Assembly: GCF_963583255.1 (NCBI RefSeq) | Contig: NC_084805.1 | Location: 9,788,827 to 9,852,826, forward strand | Length of the DNA stretch: 64,000 nucleotides | Source of the DNA: Pyrus communis | Taxonomy: Eukaryota; Streptophyta; Magnoliopsida; Rosales; Rosaceae | Direction: 5' to 3' | Shown: piece by piece, positions 1 through 12,154 of the stretch | Position numbering within the stretch: the stretch's first letter is position 1 | Layout of the letters: every line of letters begins with the position of its first letter | The notes under the pieces: generated by a model | Databases searched by the model: none | What the model saw: the letters and a program-made list of their open reading frames with translations, nothing else | Told to the model about the DNA's origin: nothing | Translations under genes and position numbers: made by a program

Positions 1-966
1 TCTTCAAGGGCCTTTGGGGGTTTGATCTTGATGAACAGTCGAGTGGATTTCTTAAAGGATTTGACGAAGAACGAAGAGAGCTCTCTTGATCCTTCGGGAT
101 TCTTGGGAATTTGGATGCTTGAAAGCTTTAGAGTTTCATAGCTTCAAGGATTTGGGGAATTCTCTTCCAATTTGGGGGTAGAGAAATATATATGTGAATT
201 GGTCCCTTGAAATGGATGAATGGCCTTGTATTTATAGAATTTTTCAAGGACAAATTTTGAATAAAATATTCAGATGAAATAAATCATTTATGTCAGGTGT
301 TGACATGTGTCCTATTTGATGACTTATACAATTTTTTTCGATTTTTCGTTGAGTCACACGCTACGTGCGCTACGTGTAAATGTGACACGTGAACTTTGAA
401 ATTTTAATACGGTCAACATTTATTTCATCAAAATTTTGATGTCTGCATTGTATTTCATTTATTTTGTGTTATCATGATTTTCATATTCTTTCCATTGAGT
501 TTCATGTATTGATTTAGTGATTTTTCAAAATTTATCGGAATTTTAATATTTTTAGATTAAAATGTTCATAAAATTAATTTAGAGTAGTCTACATAATTTT
601 TCTTTTAAAAAAAATTAGCCTAAATTCATTCTTTAATATTCTTGGCTAAAATTGTAGGCCAAGGGAGTTAGAACAAAAAACTGTTTCTAGGCTAAAATCT
701 AAATTTTTTGTCTTAAAAATTTTAGGTTTTAGGCTAAGGGTTGGAGATGGTCTAAGTTAAATTTAACACTGTTAACTTTTTATAAAATTAGTTAAAAAAA
801 AAAAAAAACTAAAAATTAAAGTAATACAAAAGCCAAGAATAAACTCTTAGGTTCCACCCACTCCAAGCCATTGCCGCCTGTCGGCACACTACAAAACTAG
901 CAAACATTCTGTCAATTTATTAGGATTTGGGGATTGAAGGAAGATATCTAGCCAATTGAATATTGG
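1..966. other. AT-rich intergenic sequence, no gene seen
   Basis: No supported coding region or RNA gene. Sequence is AT-rich with homopolymer A/T runs. The first 240 bases contain GA-rich text and a TATA-like stretch that may be the edge of a retroelement, but no termini can be defined. Confidence 0.5.
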
Positions 967-1265
967 TGAAATCTGTAAGGATTGAACCGACGACGAAGGT
1001 CGAGATTTAAATCGACGCAAACACAATTCTAAGATCCGATTCGACTTCACCGACAAGAGGGAGGTAGGGAGATAAATACATAAAAAGGAAACCCTGCCGA
1101 TGATGAAATCTGTAAGGTTTGAACAAACACCAAGATTTGAACCGACGCAAAGACGACTCTAAGATCCGATTCGGCTTCACTGACGAGAGGGAGGGAGATA
1201 ATAGAAAGAAAGGATGCTTGGACTATAAGATCCTACATCCCCAACAAAGGAAACCTTGCCGATGG
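967..1265. repeat. Degenerate tandem duplication
   Basis: The segment starting TGAAATCTGTAAGG at 967 recurs at 1104 (offset 137). The phrases AAGATCCGATTCG and GACNAGAGGGAGG recur in the same order, and GGAAACC(C/T)TGCCGATG occurs near 1087 and 1247. The copies have diverged and contain indels. It looks like an old local duplication in non-coding DNA; no function is apparent. Confidence 0.6.
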
Positions 1266-1924
1266 TGAGAAAATGCAGCTGACAAGCATGGTGGCGAGAT
1301 TCGGGGGTTGGTGGTGCTACATGGATCAAACATAACTCTAACAAAACTGCAAAAAAAAAGAAAATTAAAAAAATTAAAATAAACCCAACACCTCCATCTC
1401 AAATCAGATTGCCGAAAATTAAAATCAAAATCGATTTGCGAAAAACGAAATCCCAAAATGAAATCAAAACACGTATTAGGGATTCGTAGGAAAGAGAAGG
1501 AGAGTTTGTGAGTCATCTCCCTCACTCCAAGCCCAACCGAACCTCTCCCGTAACCTCACTGCTGGTCCCTCCTCACCCCATCCCCTTAACTCTGGTGCCT
1601 CGGAGAAGAACATGAAATTAAATTTGAAGAGAGTATGGAGATGGTAGTTGGAGATGAAGGAGGTGGCTGAGGTGGTAGCTGGGTCACTTTATTTTTCCTT
1701 TGTTTATTCATCTATTTTTTTAAAACCAAGAAAATGGAAGTCTCTTCTTGATTTGAAGAAGCTTTCTTTTCTGTCGGTGTTTTGAAGTAGCTGGGTTGGT
1801 CGTGTTCCATTTTCTGAGTTGTGTTCATGATTTTTAATCTTATCTTTTTTTTTTAAGTTTACTCCAGGTGGCAACACACCAGTGGTTGTATGGGTTTCCA
1901 TGTTAGGCACGTCATCAAAGTAAC

Positions 1925-2222
1925 AGTAATGTTATTCATACCATGTTTTTGTAGTATATTTTCATACAACTTAGATGCCATTTGATGTGGACAACCACAT
2001 CATTTGAATTAATCCGATTTTTAAATTTAGTTCATTATTTAATAAACGAATAATTAAGAAAAATTAGTTAATTAAATGATGATTGTGGTATACAAGGAGG
2101 AGTCTTTCTCTTTCATTTCCTAAGGTTTTGCAAATTTTTCAAATGATGTGGCTGTCAACATCAGATGCCACCTAAAGTGGTATGAAAATGTGGTATAAAA
2201 ACATAGTATGAATATCATTACT
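1925..2222. mobile_element. MITE with about 85-bp inverted arms
   Basis: The left arm (1925-2009, starts AGTAATGTTATTCATACCATG) matches the reverse complement of the right arm (2138-2222, ends CATACTATG...CATTACT side) with moderate divergence. The centre is AT-rich with no ORF, which is typical of a non-autonomous DNA transposon. I could not find a convincing target-site duplication, so the superfamily is open. Confidence 0.65.
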
Positions 2223-2715
2223 CGAAAAATAAAAGGAATGGGACAATAGGGACGACATTGATTTGTGGTACCAAATTTCAGGAACAACATTGAACGATTT
2301 TCAATTTCAGGGATTAAAGGGAGAAGTGAGGTCAATTTCAGAGACTATTTGTAATAAAACCCTATTATTTTTAATGAAACAATCAATATTTCTTTAACCC
2401 CAAATTTACCATCCAAACTATCCTCACAAACTCAATTCAATATATAAATTTATCTTTACAATCATTTAAAAAAAAAATTCACGTAACTTCGTTAAACTTT
2501 TAAACTTACGAGACTAACAATATGTAATTGCCGGCAAAGATTTATCCACCCAATTAATTAAAATAACAAAACCAGAAACTACATGCGAAATTCCATGTCA
2601 AGAATGAACAATTTCATTAAAATAAAAGCAAAACTTTTTCTTAAAAAAAAAGAAAAAAAGAAAAAAAGAGAGAGAGCTAATTAATAGCCTGGTGTTTGTA
2701 TAAACTCATGATGAT

Positions 2716-2891
2716 TCAGGACTTATAAGCCAGGTCTGCTTTGTATGGTACTGTCATGGTATCGAATATGTTGTAACTGCACAGATGCAAAGCCTGCTTT
2801 GGTTTGAGTTTGTTGAGTTCTATCTGTAGCTTGGCGAGGCGTGTTGGCAATGGCTTACACAACGTGAACCTTGCAAGTGCAGATGGAAAAC
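2716..2891 (-). other. Possible terminal exon of an unrecognised gene
   Basis: On the minus strand an AG acceptor (ATTACCAG) at about 2892 is followed by an open frame of 57 codons ending in TGA at 2718-2716. The peptide is rich in K and L, contains a run reading LPTRLAKLQIELNKL, and ends in a DLAYKS-like tail, so it does not look random. Further upstream on the same strand (2930-3000) another short protein-like stretch is visible but without a clear donor. I do not recognise a family. It may be the last exon of a decayed or fragmentary gene, or chance. Confidence 0.25.
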
Positions 2892-3854
2892 CTGGTAATA
2901 TGGTTTACTTGTTTAGGGTTTCACAAAGTATAAAGGCCTGAATCGTTATAGGCAGCTCTTCCCTGAATCTTTAGAAGCATAATATCATCGGGCATCCATT
3001 ATTCATCAGATAGGTAGGTATATTGTAAATAATTACCATTCTAACGGAATAATTTTTTTTCGTTGAAGACTACTTTAGCATATGTCATTTTCTCTATTTA
3101 AGGTTTTGGTGAATATTAGAATGTTACTTGGCAATTATTGAATGTATCAAATTTACGAAAAAAAAAACTTGCATATGTAGATTCATACAATGAAGATTTA
3201 AAACTTCAAAATCATTATTCATTGGTCAAAAAGAGATTGTTTTTCTCTATGAGAGCGTCTTAGGTTTTAGTCAAAATGAACGTAGGATAAAAATTGCGTG
3301 ATAATAGAGTTTGATTATTAAGTGTGGGTTTATTAATAAACTTTAGTTTTAGTGTTAATTTCATCTTGTGCATGATTCTAATTATGCAATAGGGTAAAAA
3401 GATAATTTCCATTTACAATTTAAGTTAGGTGGAGAGAGAGGTTATGTGGGTTCAAATAAAATTTTCAATTGTTATTAACACTCCAAAAATCTTATTTGAC
3501 ATTCCAAACTTAAAAAAAAAAAAAAAAACAGTTAATTAAACAATGAAAATTTAACGGTGTTGGATATGAAGTTAAATTGAGGGACTAGTGTTAAAAATTA
3601 GAAAGGGGACACAAAAAAACACGAAATAGGGCCCGTGGCCTATCTATTGAATCCGGCTTCAAGTTTTTGTCTCTAAGTTCTAATGTTGTTCAATTACCCC
3701 AATTTCATGAGAGCCACAAGTGAGAGTAAACTTATCTTCACCATTTTTCAGATGAGGTGAGGATTGCGTGACTTTTGTGTCTTACAATTTTTTTAATTTT
3801 TATTTTTCATATACCAACGACACCACAACTACAAGGCTGTTTCATCTCTCTCTC
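2892..3854. promoter_or_regulatory. Upstream region of the WSD gene
   Basis: AT-rich sequence with poly-A runs (around 3508-3525). No TATA box can be chosen with confidence. The last 150 bases before the ATG are CT-rich, as in many plant 5' UTRs. The frame is open for 29 codons upstream of the chosen ATG, but those codons lack similarity to the family. Confidence 0.3.
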
Positions 3855-6800
3855 ATGGATACGTCGGCAGCCGATGACAACTCCGGCGAACCCTTGACCC
3901 CAGTAGGTCGGCTCCTTCTCCAACCCGAAATGAACCAAATAATCCACTGTGCCATGGGATTCAAAAACTCCATAGACATAGACGCCGTAAAGTCTCACCT
4001 CAAAACCTCCCTCCTCCTCTCCCACCCAAGATTCTCAAGCCTCATGCTCCGCGACTCCCGCGGCCTCCAGCACTGGCACAATGCCCCCAACGTTGACCTC
4101 GACCGCCACATCATTGTCATCCACAACCCCGTCACCACATCTCCCGTCGATCATGAGACCGCAGTTAACGAATACTTGGCCGACCTCTCCACAAGCTCTA
4201 CTAGACTGAGCGCGAACAAACCCCTCTGGGAACTTCACCTCCTCATGGCCCACAACTGCGGCATTTTCCGAATCCACCACGCTTTGGGAGACGGGGTTTC
4301 GATCATGTCCCTATTCTTGGAGAGTTTCAGGACGAGAGGCTCAAATGGAAATGAAGAAAAGATTTTGGGTCGTGGAAGGAGGAAGAGAGTGAATGGTGAA
4401 AAGGGATGGTGGGGTTTGTTGATTCGGCGTGTGGAGATGTTGTGGTTTAGCTTGGTGTTTTTGGTGGAGAATGCGATGAGGAGCTTGTGGCTTTGTGACC
4501 AGAAAACAGCGATAAGTGGCGGCGATGGAGTTGAGCTCTGGCCTAGGAAGCTGGCCACGGCTAGGTTTCGGCTTGAGGACATGAAGCTCGTCAAGAAAGC
4601 TGTTCCGAATGCGGTAAGTGACTTGTTAATTCTTCTGTGTTTATTCGTTTTGATAGGGATTTTACCACCTGCCACAGTAGGGATAAAATCACACAAAATA
4701 CTTGCAAGACAATAAGGTTGTTGTAATATAAACGGCTCAAGCAAGGTCGTTTTCTGCTGAGATTATTTAAAACAATGTATGGAAAACCCTAATCCTAATT
4801 AATTACCTGAAAGTCAAGATTGGAAAATGTCAATTTTGAATTAAAAAGTATTAAAAACGAATTTTAATAAAAGTAATTTAAAGAAAGCAACTAATGACCA
4901 ATTAAAAAGGAAACAAATCAAAGAGAAAAGATTTTTAGAAACAACTTTGGAAAAACACTAGGGTTCCGCCATCACCCTAACAATCCTATGTAGTACTTCT
5001 AAATCCTTATGAATTACACATGCATATTTTGAAGGTTAGGTTTTCCTAAAGTATGCCCTACTTGGAACCCCCCAATATAGAACGTATATTTAACATGCAA
5101 CCCGTCCGTGGCGTTCAGATCGAATGTGAACATACAAGAGTCATTAAGTTTTGTGAAGACCTTTTGAAAACCATATAACTCCTAAGACGTGTCGTTCATC
5201 CTAAGTAGTTACACATGTTAACCACAAGAAGCCTTAGTCAATTTTAGGGACAGTCCTCCGCCAAAATTGCATCAAATTATTTTTCTAAATATCCTAATGG
5301 TCGCGAAGCACTAAGACAAATAGATAGTTTAAAGCACAGTGATTAACAATCCAAAACTTGCATGCATAAATTCATAAGAAAATTAAAAAGAGACTACATA
5401 TTCTTGCTAAGGATCATGGCCTCACCCTAGCGAAAAGGGAATTAGTTACGCATATTCATAAATAAAATCAACATAATTGTATTAAATTAGAAAAATGATG
5501 AAAACACCTGAAGTGTAAGTCTTGAAAACTCCAAAACTTTAGCCAAACTATTCTCTCAAAAGTTGCATACGCCCAAAAAAAATCCCCCCCCCCCCTAGGT
5601 TTTTGCCAAAAAGCTTATTTATTTTATACAACTCTCTTTAAAATCCTCCTAGTCAAAGGTCTTAGAATCCAACTAGGAAACCTAAAAACTTGAAATAAAA
5701 TAGGAAACATAATCCTAAATTAACTTGGTAAATTCGCCTAGAAATCTGCACAGCCACGTATTGGACCCAAATCAACTCCAAAATTGGCCCAAAGTAGCTG
5801 GATTTAAAGCTTGAACTATTATGAACACTTCTCTAGAAGGTCACGAACCCATATGAGGTCATCTTGGGCTTCAAAAACGCAAGTCAAACCCAGAAACGTC
5901 ACTTTCTAACAACGCGCACTGCTTCTTTATTTAATCGCCAGAAAATAACCGCTGTGTAGAAAAATCCCAAATTTTGATACGAACAAGACAAGAAACACAC
6001 GAATGTCCTCCAATTTGAATCACTCCAAAATTCGTCCGTTTGATCATGTTTTGCTCCAGAGGAAGTCGAATGTCCTACATTAAAAATATAACGAAAAGTA
6101 TCAAAATTCTACCAAAATAATTACCAAATTAATACTAAGAATAGGGTAAAATATATAATATACTATTGACTCATTAGGTTTGTTTTAGAAATAGAATAAT
6201 GTATTATACTTGTTCATAGCTTAAACCTTCAAGATTCAATTTGACGCATGACATACAACATAAATACCAACAAATTATACGGGGTAAAAGTCTCCTAATC
6301 TGTATCAAATATTCTCAGAAATCTTTTTCCCTGTAAAAAAAACCTCTAATTGGATTAGTTTTAATTGAAGAGAAAATTTTCAACGTGTTGGGAACACAGT
6401 CTGGTATATCAAGTGTTATAATTAGTGGTGAAGCCAGAAATTCTGTTAAGGAGAATCAATCTTAAGTTTTAAGTTTCCAACATTGATATCGTGATTTAAT
6501 TAATTACATTATAGCAGATGATGCTCTATAACAATGACAGAAAGCAATCATGCATATACACCTTGGTGCAAATTCAAATAAAAATAATTGGACTCAACTA
6601 CAAGCAAATTGCATTTGTGAGGAGCGTCAACTATAAATATAAAAGCCTAGCTACATCATTATAGCACATATAAATACAACATTTCCAGATCGTGAGAAGG
6701 GTCATATGACCCTCCTAGGCTCTAACTGGCTCCACCAATGATCATAATACAAGCGACTAGAATTTTTTTTTTTTAAGCATCCAACCACTTGTATTTTAAT

Positions 6801-9800
6801 ACTTGATGTACCGGACCGTATTCTTGGTACACTGAAAAATCTCTCCTAATTAAATAGCAAACAGTCAACCTCGTTGAATTTTGGGTTTTGCTGAAATCAT
6901 CATTACGTTTTCTTTTGATTTTTTTCTTTTCCGTTTGGGTTCTCTCAGTATCCAAACACAACATATATGATAAATAGAGAAAATATTTTGGACGTACTAT
7001 CCACACACTCATTTTAACCTCTTACACACTCTTGTTAGTTTATGTTTAATTTTCTTCATTTCATTCGATCAAACAACAGAAAGTTGAGAACATTGTATCT
7101 GAGGTAAAAAGGAGCGTGTGAATAACACCACCCAAATATTTAAGAAAAGGGCAAAATTTTCTTTTGATTCATTCAATTGTTTTCTTTTCTCAAAAAATTT
7201 AATTAAATGCATAAGTAACTATGGTTTGTTAAATAGATATGTGACATGATTCTTGAGGGAGATGGAGGTAACGGTCACCTTGGGTTAGGGGGTTGAGGGG
7301 GGTGGGGTAATTGTCACCTTGAGTTAGGGGGTTAAGTGAAAATAGACTCGACGGAGTTTGAATTCAAGTTGAGAAGCACTTCAAATATAACACTAAAAGA
7401 CAAGAGATGGCTTGAAAAGCACTTCACATGAGCTTTAGTTTTTTGAGACCTTAATGTCAACCAAGCAAACAGATTGAGTACAATTTAAAATATAGACAAT
7501 CAAGTCGAAAGTTTTATACACGTCTAAAGTTGAACATTTTTCCCTTTTATTTTACAAAGGAAGAAACACAAGGTTTGGACTTTGTATATGGGCATATTTG
7601 GTTGTATCTCTTCCATGATTAAAAGGGAAGTAAAAAAAAATATATTAGATGGTAGTTTAACATTGTCATGTGACATAATTCGTTCATTTCATTGGTCAGA
7701 ATAAAGTATATTTTTTTCTTAAAAGGGGTTCTAACTAATAAGGAATTCTCACAGGGTTTTGACTACAAACTTTATGGGCTATAAGTTATGATTTTAGTCC
7801 CCGTATTTGTGGCAAAATAACTTATGGCAAAATAATTACATTTTGGCTCCTATAGTTTCAATTTTTATGACCTGATCTTGTATTTTACTAATTGTTACAT
7901 TTAAGACAATAACTTATGAGAAAAAAATGATTTACACCCTCAACTTTTGTCGTCCTGTACTCTTTTTGCTATGTTTATGTTCCTTGATTTATTGTTGATT
8001 TATTCAATCTTGTGGCTTGAAAGAAAAGCAAGAAAAGCAAGAATACATGATAAGTGGGAGTTTGCAAATTATTTCCGAACTTAATTCCATCATGTTTTCG
8101 TTGAAAATGTGTTATGTCACCCGCAAGGTAATTATGACGAAAAAGTTGAGATGAAATTAAATTGTCTTTGAATTACAACCATTAATAAATTGTAAATATT
8201 GAATAGAGACAACCACATCAAGTGACCCAGTGGTAAGGGCGCAGGCTTGGCACCTTAATAAACAAAAAAAATATAAGAGGTCTCGTGTTTGATACTCCGA
8301 GCTAGTGAGTCTATTTGACCTTGGCCACGAGCAAGGTGAAATTCTTTATAGCCTCTCCGGGTTTGGAAGGTGTGGATAACTGTGGTTTGCCATTAGTTAT
8401 CATTCTTTTACAAAAGAAAGAAATAGAGACAATTGAAACTACAGTGACCGAAATGGAACTTCACTCAACCACTAAAAGCATGATTTGGCTATCATGCAGA
8501 CCATCAACGATGTTCTTGTTGGCTTGGTTTCGTCAGGGCTGTCAAGGTACCTAGATCACCAAACACCAAATGGTAATTAATGTCATTCTTGAATTTGGGT
8601 TCTGTTCTAGTGCTTGTGCTTCCCATTTGAAACAGATCAATTATCAATGGCAATCACGATAACCAAGTTATAGCTAAACTTCATTGTCCAGCTCTGCATG
8701 ACGGAATTCGAATTACAGGCCTAGCTATGGTCAATTTAAGAGAGCAACCTGGATTGCAGGTTCGTCGTGATTTATAAACTTTCATTTATATTATATATAT
8801 TGGTTGTTTTAAGAACTTTTATAGGGTTCTTGCTATATTTTTTCTTTCTAATTTTGCAGGTGAATCCTAACTTACTGATGCATAACTGAGTTTTGGTATA
8901 TATTTTCAGGAGGCCTACTCACAATTTTCCCAAAACTAACAAATTAATAAGCATACGAAACACAAGAAAATTAATTGCATAAACGGCACCTGGACCTTTT
9001 TTACTTTCATACAATTACCACGTAAACTAACCACTCCGATTCAAACAAGTTTCATCCACAATTCTGTCATATGTGATCGCGTGACTTGCACGATGATTCC
9101 TTTTTCTTAGTTTAGCAGTTCAACCACCAGCTTCGTCCAAACAAACCAGTTTTTAGAGACACATATCCCAGAGTTGAAACTTGAAAGCATAGGGAAATGT
9201 TAGGTTAGGCTTGTGAGATGCCGCAGTAAGATTTTGATAGTAGCAGTGAGATGCATGTTAGGTTAGGTTTGTGCTTGTTGATGAGTTTGCAGGAAGTGGT
9301 CCGGAATGGCTGAGGTTTATTTGGGGGGGGGGGGGGGGGGGAATAGCTTAATTCCCGCGCATATGTTCTAGCATGCATGTCTCTTGATCATATTTGACGG
9401 AATTGTACACGGAAAATTATTAGACGAAGGTTCAATATTATTATCAAATGATTCTAAGTATGTTAGTTGTATCTACAACAGCTACAAATCCGTAACTGAA
9501 GTTACGTTGTATCTATAATTAATTAAGACGAGAAGACTTAGCATAAAACAAACCACCACAACCAAATGAAATAAGGAACTCCCCCAGGAAAATAAATAAA
9601 TAAATAAACAAAATTATGAAAGTGAAAACAACTTTAAACAGCTTTTAATTTTTGACTTTTAGTTTTCATTCTGTATATTTGTCACATATATCTTCAGCCA
9701 TCCTTTGTCTCTTTTTTTTTTTATATCTCTCATAATCTCACATATACTTGCCCCTTATCTCTAGCACAAAATTGAAAACTAAAACTTTAAGCCAAAATCG

Positions 9801-11336
9801 TTATCAAATAAACCCTTAATTTGTCATGTTTTTCAACCCAACCCCAAAAACCTAGATAAGCACCCTAATTGTTGAGAATGAATCCCACATTGATGAGAGG
9901 AGGGGCTTTGCTTGTGCTTATAAGTTGTTGGGCTACTCCCATATTGCCAATTGGTTTTATGGTGAAACCTCGACCTTCTTCATCATATCAGAGCAGGTTG
10001 TCCCACGTGTGAAGCCCAACGGCCACACACGCTCCACGTCACCCTGTTGTGTTATCCACATGTTAGTCTTAAAAATTTGCCACACGTGAAAAGACGTGTT
10101 GAGAATGAGTCTCATGTTGATGGGATAAGGGACCTTGCATGGGCTTATAAGTAAGTTGGTTTACTTCCCATATTGCCAATTGGTTTTATGATGGAACCTC
10201 AACTTTCTTCATGGTATCAGAGCAGGTTGTCTCATATGTGAAGCTCAATGGCCACACACGCTCCACATCACCCCGTTGTGTTGTCCACGTGTTAGGCTTG
10301 AAAATTCGCCACACGTGGGGGGGCCGTGTTGAGAATGAATCCTACAATGATGAGAAGAAGGACCATGCATGTGCTCATAAGTAATTGGGCTACTCCCCAA
10401 ATTACCAATTTGTTTTACGATGAAACGTCAACTTTCTTCACTTATCATCCCACGAATATGACCAGGTATCCAATTTGATGGTAGTTGGTTGGAGGTAATG
10501 ATTGTACGAATATGATCAGGTATCCAATTTCTTGGAAAGCAACTCTGAATCAAGCTGGGGTAACAAGTTCGGCATGTTTCTCCTACCTATTTATTACCAT
10601 AAAAGCAGTGATCTTGATCCTCTAGTGTACCTCAAGAGAGTTAAGCTGGTTCTTGACAGGAAGAAACAATCTCTAGAAGCTGATTTTTCGTACAAAGTTG
10701 GATGTTTTCTAATCACCTACTTTGGAGCAAAGGTAATCAACATGAATTTTTAAGAAAAATCTGTTGTGCTTCTAACATAAACGCTTCGACAAAAAATGGT
10801 ATGAGTAACAGTGTTTCCTACAAAATCATTCCTAAATGTGCCTCAAATATTCAAAAATGTATATAAAATGAAAACAGTTTCATTCTACTGCAGGTTGCTA
10901 GTTGGCTTCTTTACAAGATGGTCTGCAATACTAGCTTTACCATTTCAAATATAATTGGCCCGCAAGAAGCAATTGCAATTGGGGGCAACCTTGTAACTTA
11001 CCTTAGAGTGAATACGTGCAGCCTACCCCAGGTATATATATGACGCTAACCAATTAGAAATGAGTGGTTCAGATCATAGAATGACGTTGTGAAGGGGCGT
11101 TATGTTACATTCTAGAAAATGTCAGATGTAGCAAATCAGAAGTATCTGTAATGTAACTGGAATACTTTTGCTGGTTGGTAACGCAGGCACTTACAATGCA
11201 CATGGTGAGCTATGCTGAAAGAGCTGACCTGCAAATTTTGGTGGCCAAAGATATCATTCCGGATCCAACATTTCTCGCAAAATGCTTTGAAGAGGCATTG
11301 CTTGATATGAAGGAAGCAGCATCCAGCCAGCCATGA
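3855..11336 (+). CDS. WSD: Wax ester synthase/diacylglycerol acyltransferase, WSD1 family
   Basis: Proposed exons: 3855-4613, 8500-8572, 8692-8759, 10520-10732, 10894-11031, 11187-11336. All junctions are GT-AG and the phases join into 466 codons, near the usual family length. The family transfers fatty acyl groups from acyl-CoA to fatty alcohols or diacylglycerol, making wax esters or triacylglycerol, usually at the ER in epidermal cells. The N-terminal domain carries the active-site HHxxxDG motif as HHALGDG (residues 141-147), preceded by the PLWE segment (about 123-126). Exon 2 encodes TINDVL (254-259), the second conserved motif. Exons 4-6 encode the C-terminal DUF1298-type domain (WGNKFGM, SNIIGPQE, MVSYA). 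The ATG at 3855 was chosen because similarity begins there, although the frame stays open upstream. Intron 1 is 3.9 kb and intron 3 is 1.8 kb, both expanded by transposons. No disabling change was seen. Substrate preference cannot be told from sequence. Confidence 0.9.
4651..6100 (-). mobile_element. LTR-like retroelement sequence in WSD intron 1
   Basis: The block begins TGATAGGG and soon contains AAACGGCTCAAGCAAGGTCG. This parallels the position of the GGCACAAGTAAGGGTGTCG motif just inside the LTRs of the minus-strand elements elsewhere in the window. It is therefore probably an old LTR or LTR fragment in minus orientation. The right boundary and a target duplication could not be established, so coordinates are approximate. 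No coding sequence remains. Confidence 0.4.
6101..8201. other. Remainder of WSD intron 1 before the SINE
   Basis: No coding exon or RNA gene is supported. AT-rich with poly-T runs. A short imperfect duplication (GTCACCTTG(G/A)GTTAGGGGGTT) lies at about 7274-7335. Short open frames on either strand here have no recognisable content. Confidence 0.5.
8202..8432 (+). mobile_element. tRNA-derived SINE with 11-bp target duplication
   Basis: The body (8213-8421) is flanked by exact direct repeats AATAGAGACAA at 8202-8212 and 8422-8432. Near its 5' end it has an A-box-like TGACCCAGTGGTAAGGG and, about 50 bases on, a B-box-like GTGTTTGATACTCC, the internal RNA polymerase III promoter layout of a tRNA-derived SINE. 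It lies in WSD intron 1, 68 bp upstream of exon 2, in the sense orientation. Confidence 0.8.
9323..9341. repeat. G homopolymer, 19 bp, in WSD intron 3
   Basis: An uninterrupted run of G. Length in homopolymers this long is unreliable in most sequencing data. As RNA it could form a G-quadruplex inside the intron. Confidence 0.9.
9870..10440 (+). mobile_element. TRIM retroelement with three LTRs
   Basis: Three copies of a 113-115-bp repeat starting TGTTGAGAATG and ending TTCTTCA lie at 9870-9982, 10097-10211 and 10327-10440. Each of the first two is followed by a primer-binding site (clearest at 10212, TGGTATCAGAGCAGG, complementary to initiator tRNA-Met) and a 114-115-bp internal segment without coding capacity. 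A purine tract (GTGGGGGGGCC) precedes the third repeat. The order LTR-internal-LTR-internal-LTR is what unequal recombination of a TRIM gives. Flanks CTAAT and CTTAT may be a decayed target duplication. It sits in WSD intron 3, 80 bp before exon 4. Confidence 0.85.
10451..10535 (+). repeat. Duplicated 3' splice-site segment of WSD exon 4
   Basis: The 26-bp segment ACGAATATGA(C/T)CAGGTATCCAATTT occurs at about 10452 and again at about 10506. The second copy contains the acceptor used for exon 4 (exon begins 10520). The first copy holds an equivalent CAG/GT acceptor and a few in-frame codons, followed by a GTAATG donor-like site at about 10495. Confidence 0.75.
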
Positions 11337-12154
11337 GTAGAACCTAGGATATGACCTCTCTATATTTTATGGAATATGATGTAAGAATGTCATCGGTGGG
11401 AACCTACGAAGGAAAGCATGCATCTTTCGTGAACCGAAACAATTGAGGATTTTAATGTAATCGGTACACTATATGAGTAGCCAAATATCTGTTGGTGGCT
11501 AATCTAGCAAAATCTATCGTTTGACAAAAATAAAGAAAATCCATTTTAGCTTTTAGAACAATAGACCATCTCTTTAATACTGTTGGAAAATTTAATCAAA
11601 ACGAGTCAAATCATTTAAATACATTGATGGGTTGTTATGATTCATGAATTAGGTTTTGATGTTGGATTATATGGCATGTGCATGTTATAGCTGATAGGAT
11701 TGGTTAGAGATAAGGATGACATGTCAGCATTTGTTTTAGCTAAAGTCAGTTATATTAGCTATAGTAGCTTATTGTGTAAGCAAGAAAGTTACAGAGTGTG
11801 AGTGTAAGAATTGAGATCATTTATAAGATACGATTGAATTGAAGCAAATACAAAGAAACACTTTCTTCTTCCCTAAGCTTTCTCCCTCTCTCTAGATTTC
11901 ATTGTTTGGGGAGAAATTGGGCAACATTTGGCTTAACATGAATAGAGATGCAATGGTTGACTCTTTAAGACACAACTATATATTATGAAGAGTCATTTCC
12001 ACACCTAGATAAAGATCTTATCTCATTGAGTCATGAGTCAATTACATCCAGTCATATAAGTTCACGAGAGTTTTGTCATACATAAATTGAATTTTTGAGA
12101 CAGTTTAGCATACTTGTGGTCAGTGGCGGAACCATAAATTTATCCTAATGGGGC
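11337..12154. other. 3' flank of WSD, no further gene seen
   Basis: Contains the WSD 3' UTR. From about 11633 to 11935 there is text reminiscent of a short Copia-type LTR (TGTTATGATTCATG start, CT-rich end), but no second LTR, primer site or target duplication was found. Nothing else is supported. Confidence 0.4.

Noticed and set aside
4235..4744. 169-codon minus-strand frame across WSD exon 1
   Set aside because: It is the antisense shadow of the conserved WSD exon and runs into the intron.
11633..11935. Possible short Copia solo LTR
   Set aside because: Start and end text are suggestive, but no target duplication, partner LTR or primer site could be found.
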